DNA of 48,437 nt, taken from assembly GCA_937944885.1 (NCBI GenBank), contig CALFBB010000013.1, forward strand, positions 1-48,437. Direction: 5' to 3'. A model generated the notes under the pieces. The model worked only from the letters and a program-made list of their open reading frames with translations. It had not been told where the DNA came from and did no database searches. Both the position numbers and the translations under genes were made by a program. This document shows positions 36,188 through 43,719 of this stretch, one piece after another (position 1 is the stretch's first letter; each line of letters opens with the position of its first letter). Source of the DNA: an uncultured cyanobacterium (lineage in GTDB: Bacteria; Cyanobacteriota; Cyanobacteriia; Thermostichales; Thermostichaceae).

Positions 36188-37198
36188 ATGGCGGATATTC
36201 CTACTGAGGCAGTACCTAAGGAGGGGCCAGACGGGATGGAAACAACCCCAAAGACAACTGCAGCAGCGCAGGAAGTTTTGACCTACGGGATCCCGACGGC
36301 ACCACCGGGGTTTAAGTCAGGCTTTGTGGCCTTGATCGGACGACCCAATGTCGGCAAATCCACCCTGCTCAATGCCTTGGTCGGTCAGAAAATCGCCATT
36401 ACCTCCCCCGTTGCCCAAACCACTCGCAACCGCCTCCAGGGCATCCTTTCTCTACCTCAAGCGCAGATCATTTGGGTGGATACCCCCGGCATTCACAAGC
36501 CCCACCATCGTCTGGGGGAAATTTTGGTGCGCAATGCCCAGGCTGCCATGGCAGCTGTGGATGTCATCCTCTTTGTGGTGGATGGATCAGTACCTGCCGG
36601 GCGGGGCGATGCCTATATTGCCGAGCAGATCCCGGCTGAGTCTGCTTGCTTGATTGTTTGCAACAAGTCGGATCTGGCCCCTAAAGATCCCCAAACCCGG
36701 CAAGCCTACCAGGAGAGCTACCAAGCTCTGCGAGCGGGAGCACCTGTGGTATGGGTTTCTGCCTTGGATCCCGGCAGTTTACCTCCTCTTATCGAAGCCA
36801 CCATCGACCTCCTACCAGCAGGGCCCTACTACTACCCACCTGAGTTGGTGACGGATCAGCCGGAGCGCTTTATCATGGCCGAGCTAATCCGGGAACAGGT
36901 GTTGTTGCACACTCGCGAGGAGGTGCCCCATTCCGTGGCCGTAATCATTGACCAGGTAGAAGAAACCCCCACTGTCACTCGCATTTTGGCTACCCTCCTG
37001 GTGGAGCGGGACTCCCAAAAAGGGATCCTAATCGGCAAGGGAGGGGAAATGCTCAAACGAATCGGTCAAGCCGCTCGTCTGCAAATCCAGAAGTTAATTC
37101 TAGGCAAAGTGTATCTGGAGCTTTTTGTGAAGGTGCGACCCCATTGGCGGCGCTCAGAACCCATCCTTCGGGATTTGGGCTACCGAGCCGAGATCTGA
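36188..37198 (+). CDS. era: GTPase Era
   Basis: A 30S assembly GTPase that binds the 3' end of 16S rRNA. G1 GRPNVGKS at residues 51-58, the switch-I region TTRNRLQGI, G3 DTPG at 98-101 and G4 NKSD are intact. The C-terminal KH domain has GKGGEMLKRIGQAARLQIQ. There is an N-terminal extension of about 45 residues rich in Pro/Thr compared with E. coli Era. GAGGGG lies just before the ATG, and the gene starts 9 bases after the SpoIID-domain gene. Confidence 0.96.
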   Translation: MADIPTEAVPKEGPDGMETTPKTTAAAQEVLTYGIPTAPPGFKSGFVALIGRPNVGKSTLLNALVGQKIAITSPVAQTTRNRLQGILSLPQAQIIWVDTPGIHKPHHRLGEILVRNAQAAMAAVDVILFVVDGSVPAGRGDAYIAEQIPAESACLIVCNKSDLAPKDPQTRQAYQESYQALRAGAPVVWVSALDPGSLPPLIEATIDLLPAGPYYYPPELVTDQPERFIMAELIREQVLLHTREEVPHSVAVIIDQVEETPTVTRILATLLVERDSQKGILIGKGGEMLKRIGQAARLQIQKLILGKVYLELFVKVRPHWRRSEPILRDLGYRAEI

Positions 37199-37375
37199 AG
37201 ACGGTCACCCTGAATAGCTTGGCGATCCCACTCCTTGAGCTAGATTTTGACCTGAACAGTTGACCGCAGCGCAGAGCCTCCCACCTGTTGCGCTAAAATG
37301 ACGGAACTGTGTGCAATTCTGCAACGGTTCCCGCCTCGCAAAGCTGAGGTGGCAGAGCAATTGCAAATCACAAGT

Positions 37376-37401
37376 TGGAAATCACAAGTAGAGAGGGAAA
37401 G
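37376..37401. repeat. Short direct repeat upstream of the ferredoxin gene
   Basis: AAATCACAAGT occurs twice within about 30 bases in the era-ferredoxin gap. The gap (37199-37447) also holds TAAAAT near 37296. No convincing promoter pair is visible. The repeat may be regulatory or trivial. Confidence 0.4.
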
Positions 37402-37447
37402 CCGAGGAGCAAAGCCACGGCCTTGAAACGGCAACAGTGAGGGATCC

Positions 37448-37675
37448 ATGCCACATACGATTGTTACCGATGTTTGTGAAGGGATTGCCGATTGCGTAGA
37501 GGCTTGCCCAGTAGCCTGCATTCACCCTGGAGACACCAAAAATGCCAAAGGCACCGACTACTTTTGGATTGAGTTTTCCACCTGTATTGACTGTGGCATC
37601 TGCCTACAGGTTTGCCCGGTAGAGGGTGCCATTCTTCCAGAAGAACAGCCCCAGCTGCAGCGAGTACCCAGCTAG
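37448..37675 (+). CDS. Bacterial-type ferredoxin with two Fe-S clusters
   Basis: A 75-residue ferredoxin with eight cysteines in two sets: C10, C16, C20, C24 and C46, C49, C52, C56. The second set is a clean CxxCxxCxxxCP 4Fe-4S motif. The first has a longer C-x5-C spacing, as seen in 7Fe/8Fe ferredoxins, so that cluster could be 3Fe-4S or 4Fe-4S. GAGG lies about 7 bases before the ATG. Small two-cluster ferredoxins like this coexist with the plant-type ferredoxin in cyanobacteria; the partner here is unknown. Confidence 0.93.
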   Translation: MPHTIVTDVCEGIADCVEACPVACIHPGDTKNAKGTDYFWIEFSTCIDCGICLQVCPVEGAILPEEQPQLQRVPS

Positions 37676-37719
37676 ACCTAGACAATGTTCTACCACCTGG
37701 ACAATTCCCGACCCAAGAT

Positions 37720-38244
37720 TTAGCCCAAAGAGGCTAGCGTCACAATACTGCTAGTCAACCAACTGAGCGCCAGGATCCCACCCAGAAACGTGAGGGGGAT
37801 AAGACCGGCCAAGCGCCACCACTCCAGCTCAAGCGCCACAGCCGCTGCCCGTACCTGCCAAACCACAAACCACAACAAGGCCACCAGCCCCAATAGGGAT
37901 CCGGCCACACCTCCCAAGGATTGAGCCGGACCCAACAAAAGCCAAGGTAAACCCGCAAACCCTGTCAAACAAAGGAGTGCTGCGAAAGAGGGTGCAGACC
38001 GCCCAAAGCAAAAGGCCAGCAGCTGCAACAAAGCTGCCAAGCTAACCCAACCCAAAACCCCCATCAATACGGCCAGGAGCATGGCCGGTAAGCTTGCCCC
38101 ACTGCGGCGGATGGCCTCAAGACCGTTGAGCAACGCAACTACCCCAAAGGCTTGCCCAAGAACAGGTTGCTCCCGCAGTGTCCGGAAAGTCCGCTCAGGC
38201 ATGAACCAAGCGCCGTAAATGTTGTCCAGCAAAGAGTCCAGCAT
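37720..38244 (-). CDS. Yip1-like multi-pass membrane protein
   Basis: A 174-residue protein with about five hydrophobic helices (from GQAFGVVALLNGLE to LGGILALSWLTSSIVTL). The N-terminus (DNIYGAWFMPERTFRTLREQP) is typical of bacterial Yip1-domain proteins: a short amphipathic start with a P-x-x-T-F/W motif. No catalytic residue is evident. It converges on the ferredoxin gene. Function in bacteria is unknown. Confidence 0.7.
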   Translation of the reverse strand: MLDSLLDNIYGAWFMPERTFRTLREQPVLGQAFGVVALLNGLEAIRRSGASLPAMLLAVLMGVLGWVSLAALLQLLAFCFGRSAPSFAALLCLTGFAGLPWLLLGPAQSLGGVAGSLLGLVALLWFVVWQVRAAAVALELEWWRLAGLIPLTFLGGILALSWLTSSIVTLASLG

Positions 38245-38328
38245 GGGCGAGAAAGGGCTACACTTCCACCTATGCTAGCCCGAATGGTGAGAAGGGATCC
38301 CATCTTTGACCCGAGGAAGAAATAAGGT

Positions 38329-38518
38329 ATGATCAACGAAGGATTCTGCGGCGTTGGTGACTGCCGTTATGTTTTTCCGATCTATACCTTTCGACAATTA
38401 GGATGGGCTGTGGATGTGAGAGCAGTAGGCCAAGTTTAGCTTGGAAACTATCAAGATCATCCCCGATATCCTACACTGGATTTTCCAGGTCGAAAACCAC
38501 GGTAAAACGGCGCAATAG
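38329..38518 (+). other. Possible short transcript ahead of a terminator, with two tiny frames
   Basis: Two very short frames precede a plus-strand terminator. ATG 38329 reads 36 codons (MINEGFCGVGDCRYVFPIYT...), with GAGGAAG about 12 bases upstream. TTG 38441 reads 25 codons (ETIKIIPDILHWIFQVENHG...) and stops 12 bases before the terminator hairpin. Neither matches a photosystem or cytochrome small subunit that I know. This could instead be a small RNA gene. Confidence 0.25.
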
Positions 38519-38530
38519 AATCTTCAAAAG

Positions 38531-38560
38531 GGCTCTCCAATGAGAGTCTTTTTGTGTTTT
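38531..38560 (+). terminator. Rho-independent terminator with no obvious gene
   Basis: A 7-bp stem (GGCTCTC / GAGAGTC, one G-U pair) with a CAAT loop is followed at once by TTTTTGTGTTTT. It lies in the 38245-38818 gap and points in the plus direction, where no recognised gene lies upstream except the tiny frames at 38329-38518. Confidence 0.7.
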
Positions 38561-38719
38561 AACACTCTGCAAAGCTGGACAAATCAACGGTAGTGGACTT
38601 TAGGTCGGACCCCTAGGGTGGTGGAGTCACTTCACTTCTAGGGCAGTCAATCTGCCCAAGCTTGACGCTACTGCAAGGCCAAGAGTTTCACATCAAAATC
38701 AAATCAAAATTAAAGCCCT

Positions 38720-38743
38720 GGCCTACCCTAACAGGGGTAGGCC
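38720..38743 (-). terminator. Rho-independent terminator of psbX
   Basis: A 9-bp perfect stem (GGCCTACCC / GGGTAGGCC, 6-base loop) is followed on the minus strand by the T-rich stretch TTTAATTTTGATTT. It sits about 75 bases after the psbX stop and points the same way. Confidence 0.75.
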
Positions 38744-38818
38744 GTGGTATGCAAAGGCCAACCAGCAACCCTAGAACCGGCTAGGGACATTCCATCTAAA
38801 AGGGCCCTTGGCAAAGGT

Positions 38819-38935
38819 TCAACGACGGCGAACCTTATCTTTCTGGCTGACAAAGACAATGGCGCCGAAGAGAACACCCAGCACCACAGCACCAGCGACT
38901 AGGCTCCAAAGAAAGTTAGCAAGTGAGGGGGTCAT
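38819..38935 (-). CDS. psbX: Photosystem II reaction centre protein PsbX
   Basis: A 38-residue single-span thylakoid protein, MTPSLANFLWSLVAGAVVLG followed by VLFGAIVFVSQKDKVRRR. N-terminal MTPSLxNF, the hydrophobic helix, and the basic C-terminus VSQxDxVxRR are all standard PsbX. In photosystem II it sits near cytochrome b559 and affects quinone exchange at the QB site. AAGGA lies about 10 bases before the ATG, and a terminator follows. It is a stand-alone transcript between a Yip1-like gene and ftrC. Confidence 0.96.
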   Translation of the reverse strand: MTPSLANFLWSLVAGAVVLGVLFGAIVFVSQKDKVRRR

Positions 38936-38989
38936 AAGAGAGTTTCCTTCTTGTGCAAGTCAATAACCCCAGAGGGCTCTTTGATGATG

Positions 38990-38995
38990 ATCATA
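38990..38995 (-). promoter_or_regulatory. Candidate -10 box of psbX
   Basis: TATGAT on the minus strand lies about 55 bases before the psbX ATG. There is no clear -35 hexamer at the right distance, as is common for photosynthesis genes. Confidence 0.35.
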
Positions 38996-39090
38996 TCGAG
39001 TTTTGCAACTGTTCTGCATCAGCTTGCCGCTGTCAGATTTTGCTGGGGATCCCTTACCAACACCTAGAGATCACCGGAGATCACCAGAGA

Positions 39091-39438
39091 TCAATAGTCT
39101 AGGTTCACCTCTTCCAGGGTTTGGCTGCGGCCTGCAAACGGGTTATCAGGAGTTAAGAATAATAAACAGTGGCATTCCTTCCGTTCCCGCATCGGCACAC
39201 AGGGGCAGTTCCAATAACCTGCCTTGGCCTCTGCTTCCTTGTCTTCATAAAAGCGACAGGGACACAGAGGAGATCCCAACTGTTCTTTGTGAAGAGCCAG
39301 GCCCTCAATCACCGCCGTTGTAATGGAGGGATCGGAACAAAAATAGGTGTCAGAACGCTTGGCGTAAGTTTCTGCGAAATTTCGCATTACCTCAAAGGTT
39401 TTCTGTGAGGATTTATTGTGACCACGACTTTTTTCCAT
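39091..39438 (-). CDS. ftrC: Ferredoxin-thioredoxin reductase catalytic chain
   Basis: The catalytic subunit that passes electrons from ferredoxin to thioredoxin for light regulation of enzymes. All seven conserved cysteines are present: C34, C59-P-C61, C78-P-C80 and C89-H-C91. By comparison with the Synechocystis enzyme, C59, C78, C80 and C89 should hold the 4Fe-4S cluster, while C61 and C91 form the redox-active disulfide. CRFY and VPMRERKECHC are signatures. Its 115 residues are normal. The variable subunit (ftrV) is not in the window. Confidence 0.97.
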   Translation of the reverse strand: MEKSRGHNKSSQKTFEVMRNFAETYAKRSDTYFCSDPSITTAVIEGLALHKEQLGSPLCPCRFYEDKEAEAKAGYWNCPCVPMRERKECHCLLFLTPDNPFAGRSQTLEEVNLDY

Positions 39439-39473
39439 GACAATCCCTAACGGTGAAACCCGCTCCCTACATC

Positions 39474-39495
39474 AGATGCATCAGAGATGCATCAG
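39474..39495. repeat. 11-bp tandem duplication upstream of ftrC
   Basis: AGATGCATCAG occurs twice head to tail, 36-57 bases ahead of the ftrC ATG. The unit contains the palindrome ATGCAT. The 11-base period matches that of the repeat between rpsL and rpsG, but the sequence differs. Confidence 0.65.
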
Positions 39496-39642
39496 AATCA
39501 ATCTTCTCTTGCTCTTCGTTGTACTTCAGCCTCTTCAGAGAGACAAATGACAATTGCCTTGTTGTTACACAAGGCAACATTCAGAGACAGAGAACTAGCC
39601 TTGACGCACTCTTCAGAATACCGTCTATCGGATCCCTTTCAC

Positions 39643-40047
39643 CTAAGGTACCACCAACACCGGGCAGGGGGAGAGATTAATGACGCGATTGCTCACAGAG
39701 TTATCCTGCCGTTCTCCAGCTAGGCTCAGGCCCCGCGAACCCATGATAATCAGGTCAATTTCTAGCTCATCAGCAACATCACAAATGACGAAGGGCACCT
39801 TCCCCTCGCGATACTCGCTCTTGACATTCTCAACGCCAATTTTGTGCAGACCTGATTCTGTTTGTTTAAGCAAAGCTTGAATGTTTTGTCGTGCCTGTTG
39901 GGCTTGCTCAGGGCTAAGCTCGGTATCATCCAAAACCGAAAGCAGATACACCTGGCTTTGGTAGCGCTGTGCCATATCTGCTACCAAGGGCAGGGCATGG
40001 CTAGTTTCACGCGAGTTATCAATGGGAAAGAGGAGCTTGTCGAACAT
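39643..40047 (-). CDS. Universal stress protein (UspA family)
   Basis: A 134-residue single-domain USP. It begins FDKLLFPIDNS, with the Asp of the ATP-binding strand, and ends IDLIIMGSRGLSLAGERQDN followed by SVSNRVINLSPCPVLVVP. The last part matches the G-x2-G...(S/T) nucleotide loop and the VLVVP strand. It probably binds ATP and acts in stress adaptation. It diverges from the EI24-like gene. Confidence 0.92.
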   Translation of the reverse strand: MFDKLLFPIDNSRETSHALPLVADMAQRYQSQVYLLSVLDDTELSPEQAQQARQNIQALLKQTESGLHKIGVENVKSEYREGKVPFVICDVADELEIDLIIMGSRGLSLAGERQDNSVSNRVINLSPCPVLVVP

Positions 40048-40195
40048 AGCCTGGGGATCCCATGGTTCTAGTTCAGATCCAGCAGAGCAAGAGCTGGCTT
40101 TATTCTATCTTGCCGTGCAAAGTGCATCATACTATCTACTATCTTGCCCCGTAAGGTACAGTTCCGCTGACCTGAGCAGAGGGCAAGAGAAACAC

Positions 40196-40878
40196 ATGGC
40201 TCTATCCCATCCTCCGCTTCACTCCCCTGGCTCAGAGGAGTCTTTAGGGGTTCCTCCCATCTTAATTAGAATCCTTGCCAAGGGGGATCCCTGGATCTGG
40301 ATGGGCATTCGCTTTTTCGCCTGTGGCTGGAGCTTGTTTTGGCGGTCTCCGCGATTGCAACTGTGGGGATCCCTGCTGACGCTCACGACGGCGGCTACCT
40401 TTGCTGGGCTGGTTTTCTCGGGTGCTTGGTTAACAGGTCATGGCCTGGAAGCCTTAGCCTTTCCCCTGTGGCTGTTGGGGCTAGCACCGGGATTGATGAC
40501 TCTGGTGATTGTGCTGGGGCTAACTTATAGCTTACTTTTTCCGTTGGTTACGCCGGTGGCCGGCCCGTTTCGGGAACAGTTGGCAGCCCACACTCAGCAG
40601 CACGGTCAGGCCAAACGGGGGAATTGGGCTTATGGATGGGGTTAAGACTGAGTTGGCTGCTGCCGGGGGTAGGACAGAGGCTCGGAATAGGGATTTGGCT
40701 CTACCCAGTGGCTTTAGACATGGTGGATCTGGTGCTGGGACTATGGGGTTGGCGGCCGGGGGCCAAGTTGCGGTTTGTCCTAGGACATCGAGCCTTGATG
40801 GCCGGGTTTGGTCTTATGACTGCATTCCTACTGGCAGTTCCGCCGTTGAACCTGTTGTTTTGCCGATTGGCATCGTAG
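40196..40878 (+). pseudogene. EI24/CysZ-like membrane protein interrupted by a -1 frameshift
   Basis: The first frame (ATG 40196) encodes about 149 residues with membrane helices (WGSLLTLTTAATFAGLVFSG; PLWLLGLAPGLMTLVIVLGL) and stops at 40645. The second, one base back, continues as LGLWMGLRLSWLLPGVGQRL and ends in FVLGHRALMAGFGLMTAFLL and PPLNLLFCRL, a typical EI24-family end. They join cleanly at a run of five G (40617-40621): one extra G, or a -1 slip there, gives an unbroken 227-residue protein. So it is either a recent frameshift, a sequencing error, or programmed frameshifting. EI24-domain proteins include CysZ, a sulfate permease; the role here is open. Confidence 0.75.
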
Positions 40879-40902
40879 GCGGTACGGCCCTGGCCTTGGC
40901 AG

Positions 40903-42108
40903 TTACTCAAACTCAGCTCCGGGATTCTTAAGACTACCCTCCAGAAAGTAGCCGATCCGTTTGATGGCTTCCTGCAAACGGGATCCCTCCACCACCAACG
41001 CAAAGCGCACATAGCCCTCCCCACGCGAGCCAAAGCCAGACCCCGGCGACAAAGCCACCCCGGTTGCCTTCACCAAGTCTAGACAGAACTGTCCAGAGGA
41101 TCCTCCATAGCCTGTCGGTAGAGGTGCCCATAGATACATGGTTGCCTCCGGTAGCGGTACCGGCCAGCCGATGTGGTGCAGGGCTGCCACTGCAGTATCC
41201 CGCCGCTCTCGATACACCTGCCGCCAGTGGTGCAAGAAGGTTTCTGGAGTGGCCAGGGCTGCCGCTGCTCCTCGTAAAATACCCTGGTACTGATGAAAAT
41301 CGATGGTGGATTTCACCAGTCGCAGCGCCCGAATCAGATCCCGATTGCCGATGGCATAACCCACCCGAAACCCACCCATGTGGTAGGACTTAGACAGGGA
41401 AAAAAACTCTATGGCACAAGTTTTTTGTGGATCCGCCTGTAGAGCAGAAGGAGCAACCCGACCATCAAAGCACCAGTCCACGTAGGGAAAATCATGGGCT
41501 AACACTATCTCGTGCTGCCGGCAAAACTCGAGCGTCTGTTGCCAAAACTCCGCCGTGGCGGTGGCAGTGGTGGGGTTATGAGGGTAACTCAACACCAAAA
41601 GCCGTGCCTGACGACAGACCTCCGCCGGGATCTCATCCCATTGGGGTAAAAACCCATGCTCCGCCACTAGAGGTAAAAAATAGGGGATCCCGCCTGCTAA
41701 GTGGATCCCACCTACATGAGAGGGGTAGCCGGGATCCGTGAGTAGGGCCACATCACCGGGGTTGAGGAGGGCCAGTGGCAGCAGGGCTGTCCCCTGCTGG
41801 GATCCAATCAAAGGCAGCACCTCTGTTTCCGGGTCAACCGCAAGGCCGAACTTGTCCTCGTACCACTTGGCACAAGCTTGGCGAAAAGCAGCTGTGTCAT
41901 GAAAGAGGGTATAGCCGTAGGTGTCCGGATCCGAGAGGGCAGATTGCACCGTAGTCAGTGCCTCTGCCGGAGGCAACAGATCTGAAGATCCCAGAGAAAG
42001 ATCTATCAAGTCCAGTCCCGCTTGCCGAGCGTCCTGCTTGGCCTGATCCATCCGGTCAAATACATTGGACCCAAGCGGGCGTAGCCGTTGGGCAAAAGGG
42101 GCAACCAT
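40903..42108 (-). CDS. Class I/II PLP-dependent aminotransferase
   Basis: A fold-type I aminotransferase of about 401 residues. The PLP-binding lysine is in FFSLSKSYHMGGFRVGYAIGN. DLSLGSSDLLPPAEAL, the tyrosine-containing YGYT, SYPHNPTTATA and the C-terminal arginine in GEGYVRFALV are all in place. The ATG at 42108 (MVAPFAQRLRPLG) is preferred over the TTG nine bases upstream. Relatives act on LL-diaminopimelate, N-succinyl-diaminopimelate, alanine or aspartate. dapB is far away in the window, so substrate is not settled by context. Confidence 0.9.
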   Translation of the reverse strand: MVAPFAQRLRPLGSNVFDRMDQAKQDARQAGLDLIDLSLGSSDLLPPAEALTTVQSALSDPDTYGYTLFHDTAAFRQACAKWYEDKFGLAVDPETEVLPLIGSQQGTALLPLALLNPGDVALLTDPGYPSHVGGIHLAGGIPYFLPLVAEHGFLPQWDEIPAEVCRQARLLVLSYPHNPTTATATAEFWQQTLEFCRQHEIVLAHDFPYVDWCFDGRVAPSALQADPQKTCAIEFFSLSKSYHMGGFRVGYAIGNRDLIRALRLVKSTIDFHQYQGILRGAAAALATPETFLHHWRQVYRERRDTAVAALHHIGWPVPLPEATMYLWAPLPTGYGGSSGQFCLDLVKATGVALSPGSGFGSRGEGYVRFALVVEGSRLQEAIKRIGYFLEGSLKNPGAEFE

Positions 42109-42365
42109 GGGTAGCAACTCTCACAGGGTAGGGATATCTATCCTAAGAGATTTTACTTGAACTCGCCGTAAAGTTCTCTTTTTTAAGGCAGGGATATAAA
42201 ATGACTCGGCAGAGCGAATGAATTTTAATAAATTGTTCTGAAGTAGCAAAGAACAGAACCTTGTTGGGCAATGGAAAGATGGATATCACTGCTATAGATG
42301 AGCAATCTGGCTAGTGTTGTCTTTCCTTGGCTCAGTCACAAAAATCTCCATACTCTAAGACAGAA

Positions 42366-42371
42366 ATTATA
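42366..42371 (-). promoter_or_regulatory. Possible -10 box upstream of the aminotransferase gene
   Basis: A perfect TATAAT on the minus strand lies about 258 bases before the aminotransferase ATG, in the AT-rich gap 42109-42397. No -35 is visible at 17 bases. The gap holds no gene that I can support. Confidence 0.25.
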
Positions 42372-42397
42372 ACTACCAAGACAAACCTTAGCCATCT

Positions 42398-43696
42398 TCA
42401 GGATTGAGCTCCTAGCCAAGTGTTAATGGTAAAGCGGCTATCGGCAAAGGCCTGGCTAGGACTAAATACAGGCAAAATCTCATGCAGGCAACTGCTGGAA
42501 AAAAAGACCATGCTGTTGTTGGTGGGAATCACCTCGTCATAAGCCCCATACATGATAGGGGGATCAGGCGCTCTTCTCCGGGTATCGTAGATGCGTAGTT
42601 CTCCACCGCGGTAAGGTTTGGGATCTTTGTGAAAATAGTACACACAGCTAACCTGACGAAACGCCGTTTGTGGATAAGAGTTATCGGTGTGAGGTGTAAA
42701 GTAGCAGCCATCGTAGCTGGCAATCATCTCCATCTCAAAAATCTGGATATCAAAGTTCTCAATGCCCAGTTCGGCAAAAATTTTGGGGGCTACGGCTACA
42801 GTTTTCTCCCTGAGCAGGGATCCATACTCCTGAAAATGAGCAAGATCCAAACGGACAGAGCGACGAAACTTGAGAGATTCTGCTTCCGTATTGTTTTTGC
42901 TGTAGCTTTTAGCAGGGATAAACTGCTCTTGGCAGGCAATAGCTTTTGCCAAGATCGCTTGGTTGATCTCGGCAGGTAAAAAGTCATCTATCTTGATGTA
43001 CTTACAAGGGTAAAATCGGAACGGTTCAAAGGGATCCGGCTCGGTAAAGGTAAGGGATACGGGGTTAGCAGCTAGCAAGAAGGTGGGGGCTAGGGTTTGG
43101 ATGTAGGCCAAATCCTCTTCCGTTAAACCTTTCTGCTGAGTGTTCCAGACCAGCAGGTGGATACCATTGCCAAGATTAGACCATACTTTCTCCAGATGAA
43201 AGCAGGGATCCACCCCCATTAAATCCAGATTGGCCTGGGCTAGGGATCCCCATTGGCAGTGGTTGACAATGTAAAGGGCTACTTGCGAAAAATACTCTCG
43301 CAAGAGTAATGATTGCAGCAAATGGGTGCGGTAATCCGTTAGAGCAACATTGTAGCAGACACCGATTCGTGTCTCTGGAAAGAGTTGGTCTAGCTCGGTC
43401 AAAAGATCAGGGATAGAGCCTTCTAACAGGAGAACTCGATCTTCTAAGCCGTATTTGGCAATCTGGGTTTGAATATCTTCAGCAGAGTTGGGGGGTTGGG
43501 TCAGCTGCGGATCCCGTAGTATTACCGCCAGTTTGTCAGGATGATTGGGCATAACCGCCAACAAATCTGACGGCTCAACCCATCCAATCTGACAAAGAAT
43601 TTCATCTGGCTGTAAATGAGACAAGACCCGATCCAGGAGCTGAGCAAGGCTCTCAGGTTGCGAAGTGAGATCCTGAATGAACGCCTGGTCATGCAT
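42398..43696 (-). CDS. Two-domain 2OG-Fe(II) oxygenase (prolyl 4-hydroxylase-like C-terminus)
   Basis: A 432-residue protein. Residues about 230-432 form a 2-oxoglutarate/Fe(II) dioxygenase of the prolyl 4-hydroxylase type: the iron ligands HxD in FTPHTDNS, a distal His in SSCLHEILPV, and the 2OG-binding Arg in DSRFTINTWL. The DFLPAEINQAIL start and YRGGELRIYD also fit. Residues 1-215 (LGLEDRVLLLEG-like LEDRVLLLEGSIPDLLTELD, IVNHCQWGSLAQANLDLMGV) form an unknown alpha/beta domain, weakly like a Rossmann methyltransferase but without a glycine-rich loop. The target of hydroxylation is unknown. Confidence 0.85.
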   Translation of the reverse strand: MHDQAFIQDLTSQPESLAQLLDRVLSHLQPDEILCQIGWVEPSDLLAVMPNHPDKLAVILRDPQLTQPPNSAEDIQTQIAKYGLEDRVLLLEGSIPDLLTELDQLFPETRIGVCYNVALTDYRTHLLQSLLLREYFSQVALYIVNHCQWGSLAQANLDLMGVDPCFHLEKVWSNLGNGIHLLVWNTQQKGLTEEDLAYIQTLAPTFLLAANPVSLTFTEPDPFEPFRFYPCKYIKIDDFLPAEINQAILAKAIACQEQFIPAKSYSKNNTEAESLKFRRSVRLDLAHFQEYGSLLREKTVAVAPKIFAELGIENFDIQIFEMEMIASYDGCYFTPHTDNSYPQTAFRQVSCVYYFHKDPKPYRGGELRIYDTRRRAPDPPIMYGAYDEVIPTNNSMVFFSSSCLHEILPVFSPSQAFADSRFTINTWLGAQS

Positions 43697-43719
43697 GGGA
43701 GGGGATCCCTGATGGCTTT

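Noticed and set aside
40022-40195. Longer start for the EI24-like gene at 40022.
   Set aside because: It would overlap the start of the divergent universal stress gene and adds sequence without family resemblance; the ATG at 40196 gives a normal N-terminus.
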